Assembly (NCBI RefSeq): GCF_017921835.1
Contig: NZ_JAGEMN010000001.1
Location: forward strand, 1,915,874 to 1,979,873
Length of the DNA stretch: 64,000 nucleotides
From: Sporosarcina sp. 6E9
GTDB taxonomy: Bacteria > Bacillota > Bacilli > Bacillales_A > Planococcaceae
Direction of reading: 5' to 3'
The notes under the pieces are model-generated. The model was given only the letters and a program-made list of their open reading frames with translations, searched no databases and was not told the origin of the DNA. The stretch's first letter is position 1. The number at the start of each line of letters is the position of its first letter. Below are positions 36,593 to 45,159 of the stretch, piece by piece. Made by a program: the position numbers and the translations under genes.

Positions 36593-37513
36593 TTATGCTT
36601 TCGTTTTTTCGTTTAAGCTAACTGCGATTTGCGCGCCAACTTTAGCGTTATGTTTTACTAACTCGATATTTACATCAAGGCTCTTACCTTCTGTTAAGTC
36701 TTTGACTTTCCCAAGTAAGAACGGCGTGCTGTCTTTACCGACAATATTATTTTCTTCTGCTTCTTTAATCGCTTGGTCAATAATTCCATTGATGAAATCC
36801 TCGTCCATTGCATGTTCTTCAGGAATTGGGTTAGCGATTACGACGCCGCCTTTAAGGTTTAATTCCCACTTCGTTTTCAAAGTTTCAGCAATGACATCGA
36901 TTGAATCAGTGGAGAAGTTTAGTTTGTGCTCACTGCTTCTTGTGTAGAATGCTGGTAGGTATTCTGTTTCATAACCGATTACAGGAACGCCTTTTGTCTC
37001 TAGGTATTCTAGTGTAAGTGGCAGATCCAGGATTGATTTCGCACCTGCACAGATAACTGCAACGTCAGTTTGAGCCAGTTCTTCTAGGTCAGCTGAAATA
37101 TCCATTGTCGTTTCAGCACCACGGTGAACACCGCCAATACCGCCTGTTACAAATGTTTGGATGCCAGCCATTTCAGCACAGATCATTGTTGTTGCAACTG
37201 TTGTTGCGCCTAATTGTTTTGAAGCGACAACTTGTGCCAAGTCGCGACGTGATACTTTAGCCACGCCTGAGCTATTTCCGAATAACTCAAGTTCATCAGA
37301 TGTTAAACCGATTTTAATCTTCCCGTCGATAATTGCGATTGTTGCTGGAACTGCGCCGTTATCGCGAATGATTTGTTCAACTTCACGCGCCATTTTCACG
37401 TTTTGTGGGTAAGGCATGCCGTGTGAAATGATTGTTGATTCCAAAGCGACGATTGCTTTACCTGCTGCTTGTGCGTCTTTTACCTCTTGTGCTAATTCGA
37501 TGTAGTTTTTCAT
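36593..37513 (-). CDS. psuG: Pseudouridine-5'-phosphate glycosidase
   Basis: 306 aa. The catalytic regions [44 protein letters not shown] and [19 protein letters not shown] are typical of PsuG. It cleaves pseudouridine 5'-phosphate to uracil and ribose 5-phosphate in the cytoplasm. Its ATG overlaps the psuK stop by 4 nt, so kinase and glycosidase are coupled. Confidence 0.95.
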   Translation of the reverse strand: MKNYIELAQEVKDAQAAGKAIVALESTIISHGMPYPQNVKMAREVEQIIRDNGAVPATIAIIDGKIKIGLTSDELELFGNSSGVAKVSRRDLAQVVASKQLGATTVATTMICAEMAGIQTFVTGGIGGVHRGAETTMDISADLEELAQTDVAVICAGAKSILDLPLTLEYLETKGVPVIGYETEYLPAFYTRSSEHKLNFSTDSIDVIAETLKTKWELNLKGGVVIANPIPEEHAMDEDFINGIIDQAIKEAEENNIVGKDSTPFLLGKVKDLTEGKSLDVNIELVKHNAKVGAQIAVSLNEKTKA

Positions 37514-38442
37514 TTTATAATTTCCTCCATATCTAATTTAAATTGCTTTTGTGATAATTCTTGTCTCACTGTATGCTCGGATAAGATTGTTTTGTGGGAA
37601 TTCACCAAGCCGGATTGAATGATGTAGTCAAGTTCTTTATTTTGCAACCAGGAATAAATAACGCCTGAACAAAACGAATCTCCTGCACCTGTAACATCCA
37701 CGACCGCCTTTGTTTCGATAGCTGGGAAGAAACGAATGCCGTTCTCTTCGCTACCCACAACGACACCTTTTGATCCGTTCGTTACAATAACATTTTTAAC
37801 ACCCAACGCTAACCATTTCTCGACTGAATGTTTCCAGTCCTGTTCATTATCAAGTGTGATATCCATGAACGTTTCTGTTTCGTCTTTATTGACGATGAGC
37901 CAGCTTACCGCATTTAAATCTGTTGGAAGCCTTTCCATCTTTGGTGAAGAAACAGGAATGATGATCAATGGAATGTTATTTTCTGAAGCGAATGAACAAA
38001 GGTAATTGATTGTTTCACCAGGACAATTTAAATCGACAACAATACTTTTTGCTGTTTTCAGCAGTTCGCTGTTTTTATTCAACAACGCGGGTGTTATCTC
38101 TTTGAAAATATCCATGTCGGCTAACGCAATCGACAAATCGCCATTTTTGTCTAACACTGCTGTATACGATCCTGTTGAAGAATTTTCAATTTCAGCAACA
38201 TGATCTAAATTCATATAGGGAGATGATGCGTCGTGGATCTCATTCCACTCGGAATCACTACCTCTTACTGAAATAAATGCAACTTCTTCTCCTAGCCTAC
38301 CTAGATTTTCGGCAATATTTCTGGCCACCCCTCCGACTGTTCGAGAGGATGTCACTGGATTAGACGTGCCATTAATTATTTTATGTTTTGCATAATATTT
38401 TCGGTCTACGTTAGCACCGCCTATGCAAATTATCGGTTTCAT
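37510..38442 (-). CDS. psuK: Pseudouridine kinase, PfkB family
   Basis: 310 aa from ATG 38442 ([15 protein letters not shown]), the conserved N-terminus. A strong GGGAGGGGGTG lies 18 nt upstream, an unusually long spacing with no nearer start codon. [15 protein letters not shown] binds the ribose and [11 protein letters not shown] carries the anion hole and catalytic Asp, intact. It phosphorylates pseudouridine for PsuG. A palindrome TAAACATATGTTTA lies upstream at 38496-38509. Confidence 0.9.
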   Translation of the reverse strand: MKPIICIGGANVDRKYYAKHKIINGTSNPVTSSRTVGGVARNIAENLGRLGEEVAFISVRGSDSEWNEIHDASSPYMNLDHVAEIENSSTGSYTAVLDKNGDLSIALADMDIFKEITPALLNKNSELLKTAKSIVVDLNCPGETINYLCSFASENNIPLIIIPVSSPKMERLPTDLNAVSWLIVNKDETETFMDITLDNEQDWKHSVEKWLALGVKNVIVTNGSKGVVVGSEENGIRFFPAIETKAVVDVTGAGDSFCSGVIYSWLQNKELDYIIQSGLVNSHKTILSEHTVRQELSQKQFKLDMEEIIK

Positions 38443-38495
38443 AGTACTAGCGATTTTTTTACACCCCCTCCCGCGCGAAACAAAAGTTTTACTCT

Positions 38496-38509
38496 TAAAC
38501 ATATGTTTA
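38496..38509. promoter_or_regulatory. Palindrome TAAACATATGTTTA upstream of psuK
   Basis: A perfect 14-bp palindrome 54 nt before psuK. A near copy, AAACATTTGTTT, lies at 39588-39599 just before the HTH-kinase gene. A shared operator for the pseudouridine genes is plausible. Confidence 0.45.
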
Positions 38510-38547
38510 TTATAACGACAAAGATATTGTATGTCAAACGTTTATTT

Positions 38548-39444
38548 TTAGACTTTATTTTTAACTGATAGCGTATTTCTATTTTGCAGCGTCGGTAATG
38601 TTATCCCAATAATGATGATTACTATACCTATTATTTGCAAAGCAGTTACTGTTTCGCTGAGTAAAATGACAGATACCATCACGGCAATCGGCAATTCAAA
38701 TGCACCCAATATGGATGACATGCCTAATCCAACTTTAGGCACGGCAATCGTAAATAGATATACCGGAATAATCATCCCGAATAACCCCAATGCCAACCCA
38801 TACATCCACAAGCCTTCTCCGAATAAAGTGCCGTTCCAAATAATTTCTGGTGACTGGAAAACGAACGTCGTCATAAATGCGAAAAACGAAACCAATAGTA
38901 ATCGATTCGAAAGATTCATGCTTGCAGTCGGCTTGCCATTCACAAATAAAAATAGTGAGAAACAAATCGCCGCCGCGAATCCCCATAACCAACCTTGTAC
39001 CGGAATTTGAGACAAATCTACATCGATCAAACCTGCTGCTGGGATTGTGCCTGCAAACAAGACAATCAAAGAAATAAATTCAATTCGACTAGGAAGTTGA
39101 CGTTTTGCGATGCAAGAAATTACCATGCCGATCCATGTAAATTGAAATAAAAGAACAACAGCCAATGACGCGGGTAAATAGATTAATGAACGACCATAAA
39201 CGATATTTGTCATTGCCGTTAATATGCCCGCTAAAATAAGAATGCCAAAGCCTTTAAAACTTAACTTCGTTCTATTTGTGAGAATGAAAATGAGCGCTGC
39301 TAAACAAAAGCCGATAAAAAATTGACTTGTAATTGCTTCAGATGCTGAAAAGCCACCAAGCATAGCAAGTTTAATAATTGTCGAAACCAAACCATAACTA
39401 CTAGCCGCGATAACGACTAATAAGGGATAAAACCAAATTCTCAT
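38548..39444 (-). CDS. EamA-family (DMT) transporter
   Basis: 298 aa with ten hydrophobic segments in two five-helix EamA halves (first about 7-140, second about 150-285). The RBS AGGAGG precedes ATG 39444. Family members export or import small metabolites. It lies between psuK and the divergent HTH-PfkB gene, so a nucleoside or sugar substrate is possible, but the family is too broad to say. Confidence 0.85.
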   Translation of the reverse strand: MRIWFYPLLVVIAASSYGLVSTIIKLAMLGGFSASEAITSQFFIGFCLAALIFILTNRTKLSFKGFGILILAGILTAMTNIVYGRSLIYLPASLAVVLLFQFTWIGMVISCIAKRQLPSRIEFISLIVLFAGTIPAAGLIDVDLSQIPVQGWLWGFAAAICFSLFLFVNGKPTASMNLSNRLLLVSFFAFMTTFVFQSPEIIWNGTLFGEGLWMYGLALGLFGMIIPVYLFTIAVPKVGLGMSSILGAFELPIAVMVSVILLSETVTALQIIGIVIIIIGITLPTLQNRNTLSVKNKV

Positions 39445-39499
39445 TAAAATTTCCTCCTAATTGAAGCCTGTTTACCAAGTGGTGACAATGGTGTATGAT

Positions 39500-39571
39500 T
39501 TTTCTATACTTGAATATAAATTATTGACAAAGTCTAGACTTTCCATTTACAGTGCAATTAAGTATAGAAAA
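39500..39571. promoter_or_regulatory. 72-bp three-part dyad in the EamA / HTH-kinase divergent promoter region
   Basis: The outer arms TTTTCTATACTT (39500-39511) and AAGTATAGAAAA (39560-39571) are perfect inverted repeats. Between them AAAGTCTAGACTTT (39529-39542) is a perfect palindrome with exactly the same centre (39535.5), 17 nt from each arm. A TTGACA -35-like hexamer (39524-39529) touches the central palindrome. The symmetry strongly suggests a multi-site operator. Confidence 0.6.
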
Positions 39572-39621
39572 CTTTTGTCTATAATGCAAACATTTGTTTA
39601 ACTAGAAGTGAGGTGACTCTA

Positions 39622-40713
39622 TTGAATAAAGAAAAACAGATTTTACACCATATCAAAATAAATCCGTTCATTTCACAACAAGAATTATCAGCCAAGGTGG
39701 GTTTATCGCGCTCAGCGGTTGCGAATTATATTGGGAATTTGACAAAACGCGGTGAAATTAAAGGGCGAGCCTATATTCTTCAAGAAGAATCGTCAATCGT
39801 ATGCATTGGTGGTGCAAACACGGACCGAAAAGCGCGATCAGAACAAACTGTGCGGTTATATTCATCGAATCCGGTCAAAACGACCGAAGTTTGCGGGGGT
39901 GTCGCACGTAACTTCGCCGAAAATTTAAGCAGACTCGGCTATAACACTTCACTTATGAGCGCTATTGGCGATGATAAAGAAGGTGACTGGTTGTTAGAGG
40001 AAACGAAAAGTCACGGGGTTGATGTTAGCCAAGTTTGGATTCTTCAGACTGAACGAACGGGGACTTATACGACGTTATTGGACGAAAACGGCGAAACGGT
40101 TGTCGCCATGGCCGACATGAACATTTACGAAAAGATTACCATTCCGATGATTGAAGAAAAGTGGTCCTATATCGTTGCCTCTAAAGCCGTTTTTATAGAT
40201 ACCAATATTTCCGAGGAGTGCATAGATTACGTGATTACTCGCTGCAGAGATGAAGATATTCCTTTGTACATTGATCCGATTTCTTCAGCCAAAGCAAAAA
40301 AACTCCCCCACCGTCTTGAAGGTGTGGAAGTGCTGATGCTAAGCCAAGAAGAAGCTGAAGTGCTCGGTGGTGTAAAAATCGACTCAAGCGAGGATTGTGC
40401 AACTGCCGCCGATGAAATCCGAGCGCGCGGTGTTCAAAAAGTGATTATTTTACTTGCTGATCAAGGGGTTTATTATTCATCCCAGGCTGAATCTGGACAT
40501 CTAGCTCCTTTCAAAACTAAGGTTGTCGATGTCACAGGTGCTAGCGATGCATTCTCTGCTTGTGCAATCTACGGACTCTTGCACGAAGAATCGTTATTGA
40601 CCGCCTGCCAACTTGGGCTCGCCGGCTCTGCGTTAACTTTACAAACCGAGGAATCCGTGTCGATTCATTTGCGGCCAGAGAAGATTTATGAAATCGTGAA
40701 GGAATACACGTGA
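39622..40713 (+). CDS. PfkB-family kinase with N-terminal winged HTH (YeiI-like)
   Basis: 363 aa from TTG 39622 (MNKEKQIL) behind GAGGTG. Residues 1-55 form a winged helix-turn-helix (ISQQELSAKVGLSRSAVANYIGNL), followed by a PfkB domain with IVCIGGANTDRK and GGVARNFAENLSRLG. The usual GAGD motif is GASDAFSAC here: the catalytic Asp remains but the second Gly of the anion hole is Ser. E. coli has a similar HTH-kinase near its pseudouridine genes. It may be a sugar/nucleoside kinase that also acts as a regulator of this locus. Confidence 0.85.
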   Translation: MNKEKQILHHIKINPFISQQELSAKVGLSRSAVANYIGNLTKRGEIKGRAYILQEESSIVCIGGANTDRKARSEQTVRLYSSNPVKTTEVCGGVARNFAENLSRLGYNTSLMSAIGDDKEGDWLLEETKSHGVDVSQVWILQTERTGTYTTLLDENGETVVAMADMNIYEKITIPMIEEKWSYIVASKAVFIDTNISEECIDYVITRCRDEDIPLYIDPISSAKAKKLPHRLEGVEVLMLSQEEAEVLGGVKIDSSEDCATAADEIRARGVQKVIILLADQGVYYSSQAESGHLAPFKTKVVDVTGASDAFSACAIYGLLHEESLLTACQLGLAGSALTLQTEESVSIHLRPEKIYEIVKEYT

Positions 40714-40722
40714 AATTAAAAG

Positions 40723-40755
40723 GGAAGTCGACAAAGTTTTAACTTGTCGGCTTCC
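40723..40755. terminator. Terminator between the HTH-kinase and sodC
   Basis: GGAAGTCGACAA (40723-40734) pairs with TTGTCGGCTTCC (40744-40755) with one G-T type pair; the flanks are A- and T-rich, serving both convergent genes. Confidence 0.8.
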
Positions 40756-40763
40756 TTTATTGT

Positions 40764-41354
40764 TTATTGAATTACACCACAAACAATTCGATCCCCTGAA
40801 TCGCCAGATGGTTGTGTTTTTCCATCGTCTGCTCCAGCATGAATCACTAACGCAGTTCCGCCTTCTTTTAATAGTGAATTTGCTTCTCCCATTTTCAACG
40901 TAACGTGTTCAGCAACAAATTCCTCTTCCACTTTACCGTCTTTTCCAACCTCTAGATTCGGTAAGTCACCGGCATGTGGACCCTTTTCAGTTTCTAAACC
41001 ATGTTCTGATTCTGTCGGGTTAAAATGTCCACCTGCTGATTCAAAATCAGGCTCTTCGCACTTCCCTGCTTCATGAAAATGAAAACCGTGCGGACCTTCA
41101 GGCAAGTTCTCCGCTTTCACATTTACAAGCACACCATTCTCTTCTTCAGTCAATTCTACCGTACCTACTGACTCTTCATTCGCATCGATTAAATCGACCT
41201 TAACCGCTTCAATTTCATCCGTTTCTTCAGTTTCCGAAGGTTCGGTTGCGGCTTCATCGTTTTCCTTTGCAGGCTCATCTTTCTTCTCATCACCACATGC
41301 GGCTAGCGCTAAAACTAACCCCATCGCAGCAATTAGCAAAAACCATTTTTTCAT
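40764..41354 (-). CDS. sodC: Cu/Zn superoxide dismutase-like lipoprotein
   Basis: 196 aa. Lipoprotein signal with lipobox ALAACG, then an acidic Glu-rich linker, then a SodC domain. Copper ligands are seen in HFHE, GGHFNP and LVIHAGADD. Zinc ligands appear in HFNP, SEHG, GPHAGD, and disulfide Cys in GKCEEP and RIVCGV. Unlike B. subtilis YojM, which as I recall lacks a copper ligand, the set looks complete. It would act on the outer face of the membrane against extracellular superoxide. Confidence 0.88.
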   Translation of the reverse strand: MKKWFLLIAAMGLVLALAACGDEKKDEPAKENDEAATEPSETEETDEIEAVKVDLIDANEESVGTVELTEEENGVLVNVKAENLPEGPHGFHFHEAGKCEEPDFESAGGHFNPTESEHGLETEKGPHAGDLPNLEVGKDGKVEEEFVAEHVTLKMGEANSLLKEGGTALVIHAGADDGKTQPSGDSGDRIVCGVIQ

Positions 41355-41493
41355 TTTACCACGCTCCTCTTTATGTATTTACTCGTATATGCCACCAGTG
41401 AATCTTTTTAAACTTAAATGGCGCTGATTCATACCTTAGGTTTAGGTTTGAAAATTGGGTTACACTAAAAGTCATACAGAGGAGGAACAAATT

Positions 41494-42039
41494 ATGTCCG
41501 GACACTACTTTATTGGCATAAAAAGCCCTACGAATCTTGAACATATAATGGACGCTTACAGAACCAAATATCGTTTGGATGATGCTTACAAAGTAATTCC
41601 ACATCCAGACGATTTACATGTGACGTTATCATTTATTGGCGCCATGAATAAAAAATCACTGCCCTCTTTGATAGAAAGTCTGAGGATGATTACCAATAAA
41701 ACACCCGTATTTAACATGCATATTGATGGATTATCCTATTTCGGTTCTCCTTCTGGCCCACGTGTTGTCTATTTATCAATTAAGGAAAACAAAGTGTTAA
41801 CGACATTGCAAAAAGAAATCGAGGAAACCGTTGCTACCCAGTTGGATCGACCCGCTTCCGATCGATTTATCCCGCATATCACGATTGCCAAAAAACGGAA
41901 GACGAAAGATGGGCTCTTTATTCCAAAGGAAAAGTTGGAATCCATTAAACTTCCAGTATCTTCTTTCGCGTTGTTTACAATCCATCCAAGAAAATCTCCC
42001 AAATACGAAGCGGTTGAAACTTTTTTAATGATACAGTAA
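41494..42039 (+). CDS. thpR: RNA 2',3'-cyclic phosphodiesterase (2'-5' RNA ligase family)
   Basis: 181 aa from ATG 41494 behind GAGGAGG. The two HxT motifs of the 2H phosphoesterase fold are HVTLSFIG and HITIAKKR. It should hydrolyse 2',3'-cyclic phosphate ends of RNA. It is monocistronic. Confidence 0.9.
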   Translation: MSGHYFIGIKSPTNLEHIMDAYRTKYRLDDAYKVIPHPDDLHVTLSFIGAMNKKSLPSLIESLRMITNKTPVFNMHIDGLSYFGSPSGPRVVYLSIKENKVLTTLQKEIEETVATQLDRPASDRFIPHITIAKKRKTKDGLFIPKEKLESIKLPVSSFALFTIHPRKSPKYEAVETFLMIQ

Positions 42040-42044
42040 AAAAC

Positions 42045-42068
42045 GGAAACGCTAATTTATGCGCTTCC
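42045..42068. terminator. Hairpin between thpR and tgl
   Basis: GGAAACGC (42045-42052) pairs with GCGCTTCC (42061-42068) with one mismatch between convergent genes. Confidence 0.5.
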
Positions 42069-42071
42069 ATT

Positions 42072-42896
42072 TTAAATGAACAAATATTGATCAAATGAAA
42101 TTGAACTATCATTATGATGTGCGACGAGTGATGGATATTTAGGAATTGAATAGACTTGTCGCGCGACTAAAATATCCGACAATGGTTTAAATGCCGGTCT
42201 GGCAACTATATTCGTCAAATAGGCTGATTGAGTGCTCTCTCGCTTTCTACTTTTATTCAAAATGCGAATCATTTCTTCGTCTGTTTGGATCCCGACACCA
42301 TGACCAAAAAACGTTCCATCCCCCAGATCGACAGCATTTTCCCCTCTCCACTGAGGTTTTACGGGATCGAAATCGGGATTATTAAAATAGACGACATCTC
42401 CGGGAATAAAGTCACGAGTATAGTAAGCTTTTAAGCCGAGGTCAGTATCTGCATGCCAACTGTATAAGTAAATGTCCTGAAATAATTGATTGAATACGTC
42501 ATCGCCAATCAGGTTGAGCGCGGCGTGATAAAAGATTATCACCATTGCTGTTGCACATTCGAATGCATATTCCGAGCTGGTTAAATAGATATCCCGAATC
42601 GCTTCAGATGGTTTTACACCGCGGCGTAACTGGAATCCACCAACACTAGTCAAAATCCAGTATTGAGAATTGCAACGTGAACGTTTAAATACTGCAAACT
42701 TTGCACTGCTTTCATTCATAGCTCTGGCACGATCTATGATGTTTTTCCTAAACTTTAGTTCGAATGATAATTCGGCTAGCGATTGGTAGGCGTAAGCAGT
42801 TGGATTTTCAGTTAATCGGCTGAGGATTATTCGTTCAACACTATCCGTTGGTTGCAGGTCGCTTTGTCGAAAGGGTTCACCAGCTATTCGGATCAT
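42072..42896 (-). CDS. tgl: Protein-glutamine gamma-glutamyltransferase (spore coat transglutaminase)
   Basis: 274 aa. The catalytic Cys lies near residue 114 in YAFECATAMV, and YFNNPDFDPVKPQWRGENAV, DGTFFGHGVGI are conserved in bacterial Tgl. It crosslinks coat proteins through glutamine-lysine bonds during sporulation. Its presence is good evidence for an endospore former. Confidence 0.95.
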   Translation of the reverse strand: MIRIAGEPFRQSDLQPTDSVERIILSRLTENPTAYAYQSLAELSFELKFRKNIIDRARAMNESSAKFAVFKRSRCNSQYWILTSVGGFQLRRGVKPSEAIRDIYLTSSEYAFECATAMVIIFYHAALNLIGDDVFNQLFQDIYLYSWHADTDLGLKAYYTRDFIPGDVVYFNNPDFDPVKPQWRGENAVDLGDGTFFGHGVGIQTDEEMIRILNKSRKRESTQSAYLTNIVARPAFKPLSDILVARQVYSIPKYPSLVAHHNDSSISFDQYLFI

Positions 42897-42980
42897 ACTA
42901 CACCTCTTTTCAGGTTTCGTGTTAATCCATCATATTCGAGTGAGGTTGGGATGTGTGTTTATTAAATTGTTGCCAGTTAA

Positions 42981-43011
42981 GAATAAAACCTTCTAATTTG
43001 TACACATTAAA
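42981..43011 (+). promoter_or_regulatory. Possible forespore (sigma-F/G-like) promoter before the small spore protein gene
   Basis: GAATA (42981-42985) and CATTAAA (43005-43011) are separated by 19 nt, near the sigma-G pattern (GNATA, ~18 nt, CATNNTA). This is weak on its own but fits the gene product. Confidence 0.3.
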
Positions 43012-43030
43012 CTGTAGGAGGTGACGCCGT

Positions 43031-43219
43031 ATGAATAATAAAAACAACAAAAAGACAATGAATGAAAGAACTCATAATAGTTTCGAGGTTTACAAAAATA
43101 ATTTAAACAGCAACAGCAATAACCAAAAAAATGAGTCTAATGAGGAGTTTTCTGCGGATTTTGATTCTGAATCAAGGGATAAAAATAGGAAACAGCGATC
43201 TGGTGAAGATAAAAAATAG
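43031..43219 (+). CDS. Probable gamma-type small acid-soluble spore protein
   Basis: 62 aa, very rich in Asn, Lys, Ser and Glu. Residues EEFSADFDSES...RKQR resemble the QFGTEFASET...VRKQN repeat of gamma-type SASP (SspE), in one copy. The RBS GTAGGAGGTG is strong, fitting high expression. Gamma SASP are amino-acid stores degraded by GPR at germination. It is adjacent to tgl. The similarity is short, so an unrelated spore protein is possible. Confidence 0.45.
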   Translation: MNNKNNKKTMNERTHNSFEVYKNNLNSNSNNQKNESNEEFSADFDSESRDKNRKQRSGEDKK

Positions 43220-43229
43220 TTGGCATTTG

Positions 43230-43263
43230 AAAGGTGAGAACCATAATATGGGTTCTCGCCTTT
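43230..43263 (+). terminator. Terminator of the small spore protein gene
   Basis: AAAGGTGAGAACC (43230-43242) pairs with GGTTCTCGCCTTT (43251-43263) with one G-T type mismatch, then T-rich. Confidence 0.88.
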
Positions 43264-43380
43264 TGTTTTACAAGAATCTAGTGTATTATCAGAATAGTAT
43301 TAACTACTGTTCTAAAAAGTATTATCACCGACTATGATAATCTTGCACGACTCTATTGATATGTATTTGGGGGGGATTAG

Positions 43381-44301
43381 ATGTTTAAAAATGAATCGGG
43401 TCAAATTCGTGCTGGTTGGCTAGTTTTGCTAGCTTTTACAGCTTTAATAATTGTTCAACAGTTATTTGCACTTCCGGGTGCTATCCTATTAATCTTCACA
43501 GAAGCACCTTCACTTATTAATGGAGAAACGGGTACCCCGGACATAATGGCTGCTTTAGATACGCACCCTTGGATTTTCTTATTGGTGCAAGGCGGTGGAT
43601 CAGTAGGCGCAATACTCATCACATACTTGTTATGGCGTTTTATTAACAAGGGAACTATAAAACAATTAGGTTTTAGAGGTTCTGTAAAAGATTTATGGTT
43701 CGGACTTTTTCTTGGGGCGATTTCAATAACCGTGATTTTCATTGTGTTGTTGGCGACCGGGAATGTGACGCTTATGAATCCATTGTCGAGTCCTCAATTC
43801 TCGGTGTACACGATTAGTTTTCTCATTTTGTTCATTCTTGTTGGTTTTTCGGAGGAGATGTTCTTTAGGGGTTATGTCATGTCCACACTGGCGAGCAGGG
43901 GGAATAAAAAGTGGGTAATCTATGTAGCATCTGCTTTGATTTTCAGCATTGCGCATGGATTGAATCCCAATGTGAGTATGCTAGGATTGACCAATATCGC
44001 GGTCGTCGGTGTTTTATTCGCGTATATGTTTTATGCGACAAATAGTCTTTGGTTGCCGATTGGTTATCATATTACTTGGAACTATTTTCAAGGAAATGTT
44101 TTTGGATTCGCGGTGAGCGGGACGGCGCCGAATGGTATTTATAGCGTAGAAACAATTGCAGGACGTGATTGGTTGACGGGCGGCGCGTTTGGTTTAGAAG
44201 GCGGATTAATGGCGACGTTGCTAATTTTGGTAGGGTTTGTTGCTACTAGGGGTTATTGTAGGTGGCGGGGTTATGAACATGAGGAAAATACCTTAAACTA
44301 A
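43381..44301 (+). CDS. CPBP-family intramembrane glutamic protease
   Basis: 306 aa with about eight membrane segments. The ABI/CAAX motifs are present: GFSEEMFFRGYV (EExxxR), SIAHGLNPNVS and YHITWNYFQG. RBS GGGGGG precedes the ATG. These proteases cleave membrane peptides, prenylated or bacteriocin-like, or provide self-immunity; no target is visible nearby. Confidence 0.88.
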   Translation: MFKNESGQIRAGWLVLLAFTALIIVQQLFALPGAILLIFTEAPSLINGETGTPDIMAALDTHPWIFLLVQGGGSVGAILITYLLWRFINKGTIKQLGFRGSVKDLWFGLFLGAISITVIFIVLLATGNVTLMNPLSSPQFSVYTISFLILFILVGFSEEMFFRGYVMSTLASRGNKKWVIYVASALIFSIAHGLNPNVSMLGLTNIAVVGVLFAYMFYATNSLWLPIGYHITWNYFQGNVFGFAVSGTAPNGIYSVETIAGRDWLTGGAFGLEGGLMATLLILVGFVATRGYCRWRGYEHEENTLN

Positions 44302-44308
44302 TTCAAAA

Positions 44309-44352
44309 GGGCTTCTTGGAAAACCAGCTTTTACTGGTTACCAAAGAAGCCC
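44309..44352. terminator. Bidirectional terminator after the CPBP gene
   Basis: GGGCTTCTTGG pairs with CCAAAGAAGCCC (one bulge), enclosing an AACCAG/CTGGTT pair, between convergent genes. Confidence 0.85.
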
Positions 44353-44373
44353 ATTTTCTATGCTATTTGTAAC

Positions 44374-45159
44374 CTAATTCTTATAGTAATTGACAAAATC
44401 ACTTGGGAGTGCATTAGTATATCTCTTGAAAACTTTGATGAAATATCTATAATCACTAAATCCAACATCAAGGGCCACCGTCGAAATCTTTTCTTGTCCT
44501 ATACTAATAATTTCAATAGCTCTTTGAATACGATACCGATTTAATAATTCGTTAAAAGTATAGGTTGTACTTTCCTTTATCTTATTGTTTATGTATGTCG
44601 CACTCATTTCAAGCTCATTTATTAAATCATCCATACTGATTTTCTGTGAATAGTTATCTTGGATATAATCAATAATTTGCTTTATATGGGATTGTTTATT
44701 ATTTATTTCATTTAAGAGACTTAAGTTCAAAACACTAAAGTTATCCATTGCTTCGCTGTTTTCTTGCAGGATCTGATATTGCTTTTTTAATAGGACGGTT
44801 TCTTTCGCTCTTTCAACCGCTTCAATTAACTCTTTATGATGGACTGGCTTCAATAAATAATCAGTTACACTGAATTCAATGCCCTTTTTGGCATAGGTAA
44901 AGTCTTCATAACCTGAGAGAATAATTGTACTAAATGAATACTTCCAATCGTTCTCCTCAAGTAGTTCAATACCTGTTTTTAATGGCATATTTATATCAAG
45001 CAACACGATATCAGGTTTTAACTGCTCGATTTTCTCTAGTCCTTCCACGCCATTTGAGGCTTCACCTGCAACGACACAGTCGTAGCTTAGCCAATCAATC
45101 ATATATTTCAAACCTTCACGTATCATATCTTCATCTTCAATAATCAAGACTTTATACAT
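44374..45159 (-). CDS. AraC-type response regulator (YesN/HptR-like)
   Basis: 261 aa. Receiver domain with IIEDED and phospho-acceptor Asp near 55 (IVLLDINMP), Lys in YLLKPVHHKE, and a C-terminal AraC HTH (about 160-260; VALDVGFSDYRYFIKVFKRY). Its length, shorter than typical YesN, is like Staphylococcus HptR. It overlaps the kinase gene by 8 nt and probably activates the ABC transporter operon upstream. Confidence 0.92.
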   Translation of the reverse strand: MYKVLIIEDEDMIREGLKYMIDWLSYDCVVAGEASNGVEGLEKIEQLKPDIVLLDINMPLKTGIELLEENDWKYSFSTIILSGYEDFTYAKKGIEFSVTDYLLKPVHHKELIEAVERAKETVLLKKQYQILQENSEAMDNFSVLNLSLLNEINNKQSHIKQIIDYIQDNYSQKISMDDLINELEMSATYINNKIKESTTYTFNELLNRYRIQRAIEIISIGQEKISTVALDVGFSDYRYFIKVFKRYTNALPSDFVNYYKN

